This document shows positions 5,748-6,897 of a stretch of 6,897 nt of DNA, one piece after another. The stretch spans positions 1-6,897 of the forward strand of contig QHPA01000100.1 in the NCBI GenBank assembly GCA_003218935.1, read 5' to 3'. The translations under genes were made by a program, and so were the position numbers. The DNA comes from Verrucomicrobiota bacterium. Lineage in GTDB: Bacteria; Verrucomicrobiota; Verrucomicrobiia; Limisphaerales; AV2. The first letter of the stretch is position 1; each line of letters begins with the position of its first letter. The notes below the pieces were generated by a model. The model did not search any database and was not told the origin of the DNA. It worked only from the letters and a program-made list of their open reading frames with translations.

Positions 5748-5792
5748 TCTGCGGGTCGCAGACCCGCGCTCCGGAGCACGCCTCTGTGAGGC
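5748..5792. repeat. Cluster of three small GC-rich hairpins
   Basis: Three adjacent palindromes lie in the spacer before the beta-barrel gene: GCGGGTC-GCA-GACCCGC (5751-5767), the perfect palindrome GCTCCGGAGC (5768-5777) and GCCTC-TGT-GAGGC (5780-5792). They have no T-run and no nearby upstream gene end, so they are more like a dispersed extragenic palindrome than a terminator. The motif 'gggtc-gcagacccgcgctccggag' type is one I associate with intergenic repeats of Verrucomicrobiota, from memory only. Confidence 0.65.
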
Positions 5793-5850
5793 GCCGCACT
5801 CTCGCCCGCATCAATTGGTCCGGAAATATGTTTTTGGCAATCACTCTGAA

Positions 5851-5894
5851 GCCACCCTCTCCCCATCGGATGGGGAGAGGGACAGGGTGAGGGG
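5851..5894. repeat. CCCTCTCCCCAT...ATGGGGAGAGGG hairpin repeat (uninterrupted host repeat, copy 3)
   Basis: A perfect 12-bp inverted repeat (5855-5866 with 5870-5881, 3-nt loop CGG) followed by GACAGGGTGAGGGG. It is an uninterrupted example of the half-palindrome that the two miniature elements are inserted in, and so shows the empty target site GAGAGGGACAGGGTGAGGGG. It ends 36 bp before the candidate GTG start of the beta-barrel gene and could lie in its leader. Confidence 0.8.
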
Positions 5895-5930
5895 AGCTAG
5901 ACCTTTTGCCAAAATAAAATTTTCGAAATT

Positions 5931-6897
5931 GTGATCCACACACCTCGCGCCGCCAGGGCATCGCTTCTCCTCTTTCCGTGGCGACTGCGCGGCTTGCGCA
6001 TTGGTGCCCGACGCGGCCGATGGCTCGCCGCGTCGATCTTTTTGGCGAGTCGGATGGCCTCGGCGCAGGAGGCGCTGCGCAATTCACTGGCGAGCCAGGT
6101 CACGGCACAGGCCCGGCGGGTGCAACAGGAGTCGGGGCTTTACACCGTGAAAGCGGGGGATTTTCGGCTGCTGGTCACGCCGTCGTTGAGCATCGACTGG
6201 AACGACAATGTCAAACTTTCGAAATCGAATGCGGAAGACGACTTCATCCTGCGGCCGCTGTTGCAACTCAACGGCAGCTACCCGCTGACCCAGTACAATC
6301 TGCTCAACCTTTCGGTCGGCATCGGTTACGACAAATACCTCAGCCACGACGAACTGAGCACCTGGCGGCTGCAGTCCGGCTCCGAGCTTTCATTTGACAT
6401 CTTCGTCAAGGATTTCCGGATCAACCTGCATGACCAGGTTCAGTATTTGCAGGATTCCGCGCGGGAAGCTGCCGTTGCCGGCACAGCTCAGTACGGCACC
6501 CTCAATAACACAGCTGGACTGGCGGTGATCTGGGACCTCAAGGACGTAAGTTTGAGCCTCGCTTACGACCATCAGAACTTCATTTCTCAGGCAACCCAGT
6601 TCCAATACCTGGATCGGGCTTCCGAGCTGATCCTGGGCCGGGCGGGGTTCCGAGTGAATCCCCGGACGACAGCGGGCATCGAAGCCACCAGTACTTTCAC
6701 CCGTTACGACCAGAGCGTCCTCAACAACAATTCGGGATACAGCGTCGGCGCTTATGCGCAATGGCAGCCTGGCACATATTTCCATGTCGAACCCCGTGCA
6801 GGTTACACCGTCTATCAGTTCCAGCAAACGAGTCGATCGATCCAAACAACAGACCTCAAGTCCTGGTACGTCGATTTGGCCGTAACCCATCAGATCA
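5931..6897 (+). CDS. Outer-membrane beta-barrel protein, N-terminal part
   Basis: An open frame runs from a stop at 5898 to the right edge with no stop, at least 322 residues. No ATG precedes the signal sequence. From the GTG at 5931 the product has an Arg-rich n-region, a hydrophobic stretch (WLAASIFLASRMASA) and a likely cleavage after ASA at about residue 45. A TTG at 5994 would give a neater signal peptide (MRIGARRGRWLAASIF); the ATG at 6054 would remove it. Neither non-ATG start has a good ribosome site. From about residue 75 on, the sequence is alternating polar/hydrophobic strands rich in Tyr, Asn, Gln and aromatic girdle residues (LNLSVGIGYDKYL, SLSLAYDHQNF, FHVEPRAGYTVYQF), typical of an outer-membrane barrel such as those reported beside exopolysaccharide and PEP-CTERM/exosortase loci. 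The family is inferred from pattern and context, and the end is missing. Confidence 0.8.
   Translation, partial: MIHTPRAARASLLLFPWRLRGLRIGARRGRWLAASIFLASRMASAQEALRNSLASQVTAQARRVQQESGLYTVKAGDFRLLVTPSLSIDWNDNVKLSKSNAEDDFILRPLLQLNGSYPLTQYNLLNLSVGIGYDKYLSHDELSTWRLQSGSELSFDIFVKDFRINLHDQVQYLQDSAREAAVAGTAQYGTLNNTAGLAVIWDLKDVSLSLAYDHQNFISQATQFQYLDRASELILGRAGFRVNPRTTAGIEATSTFTRYDQSVLNNNSGYSVGAYAQWQPGTYFHVEPRAGYTVYQFQQTSRSIQTTDLKSWYVDLAVTHQI

Noticed and set aside
6390..6890. Minus-strand open frame of 166 codons at the right edge
   Set aside because: It mirrors the beta-barrel coding sequence, whose amphipathic strand pattern and signal peptide are far more convincing.

Overview
The window looks like a chromosomal piece of a GC-rich, Gram-negative-type bacterium, most likely a soil or freshwater Verrucomicrobiota relative of the Pedosphaera/Limisphaerales kind. 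That guess rests on the outer-membrane export machinery, on several families of palindromic intergenic repeats of a style I associate with that phylum, and on weak use of Shine-Dalgarno sites. It is not a proven taxonomic call.

Layout. On the minus strand, read from right to left, is the start of an exopolysaccharide export operon: a secreted polysaccharide-export protein (Poly_export + SLBB, Wza-like; 3326-2595), then a fused chain-length regulator and bacterial tyrosine kinase (Wzc-like; 2595-343) joined to it by a TGATG stop/start overlap, then the signal-peptide-bearing N-terminus of a third protein that runs off the left edge (153-1). On the plus strand lie a divergent AraC-family regulator (GTG start, 4273-5364) and, at the right edge, the N-terminal part of an outer-membrane beta-barrel protein that runs off the window (about 5931-6897).

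The two large non-coding stretches (3327-4272 and 5365-5930) hold most of the unusual content. They contain (i) two copies of a 156-163 bp miniature element with terminal inverted repeats and hexamer-built inner arms, each inserted at nearly the same point of (ii) a second palindromic repeat of the CCCCTCACCC...GGGTGAGGGG type, with 11-14 bp target duplications; (iii) a perfect 24-bp inverted repeat of a third family, apparently inserted in the same host palindrome as element copy 1; (iv) a cluster of small GC-rich hairpins; (v) a short 10-bp tandem repeat; and (vi) a 210-nt run of consecutive stem-loops upstream of the regulator that belongs to none of these repeats and may be a structured leader or small RNA.

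How the genes may work together: the kinase/co-polymerase and the SLBB exporter would form the inner-membrane to outer-membrane polysaccharide conduit, with kinase phosphorylation at a C-terminal tyrosine cluster controlling assembly. The divergent AraC regulator is a natural candidate controller of the operon, and the beta-barrel protein resembles those found beside polysaccharide/exosortase loci. The functional links are inferred from context. I did not find a clear new defence or enzymatic system. The best leads are the nested miniature elements and the structured leader.
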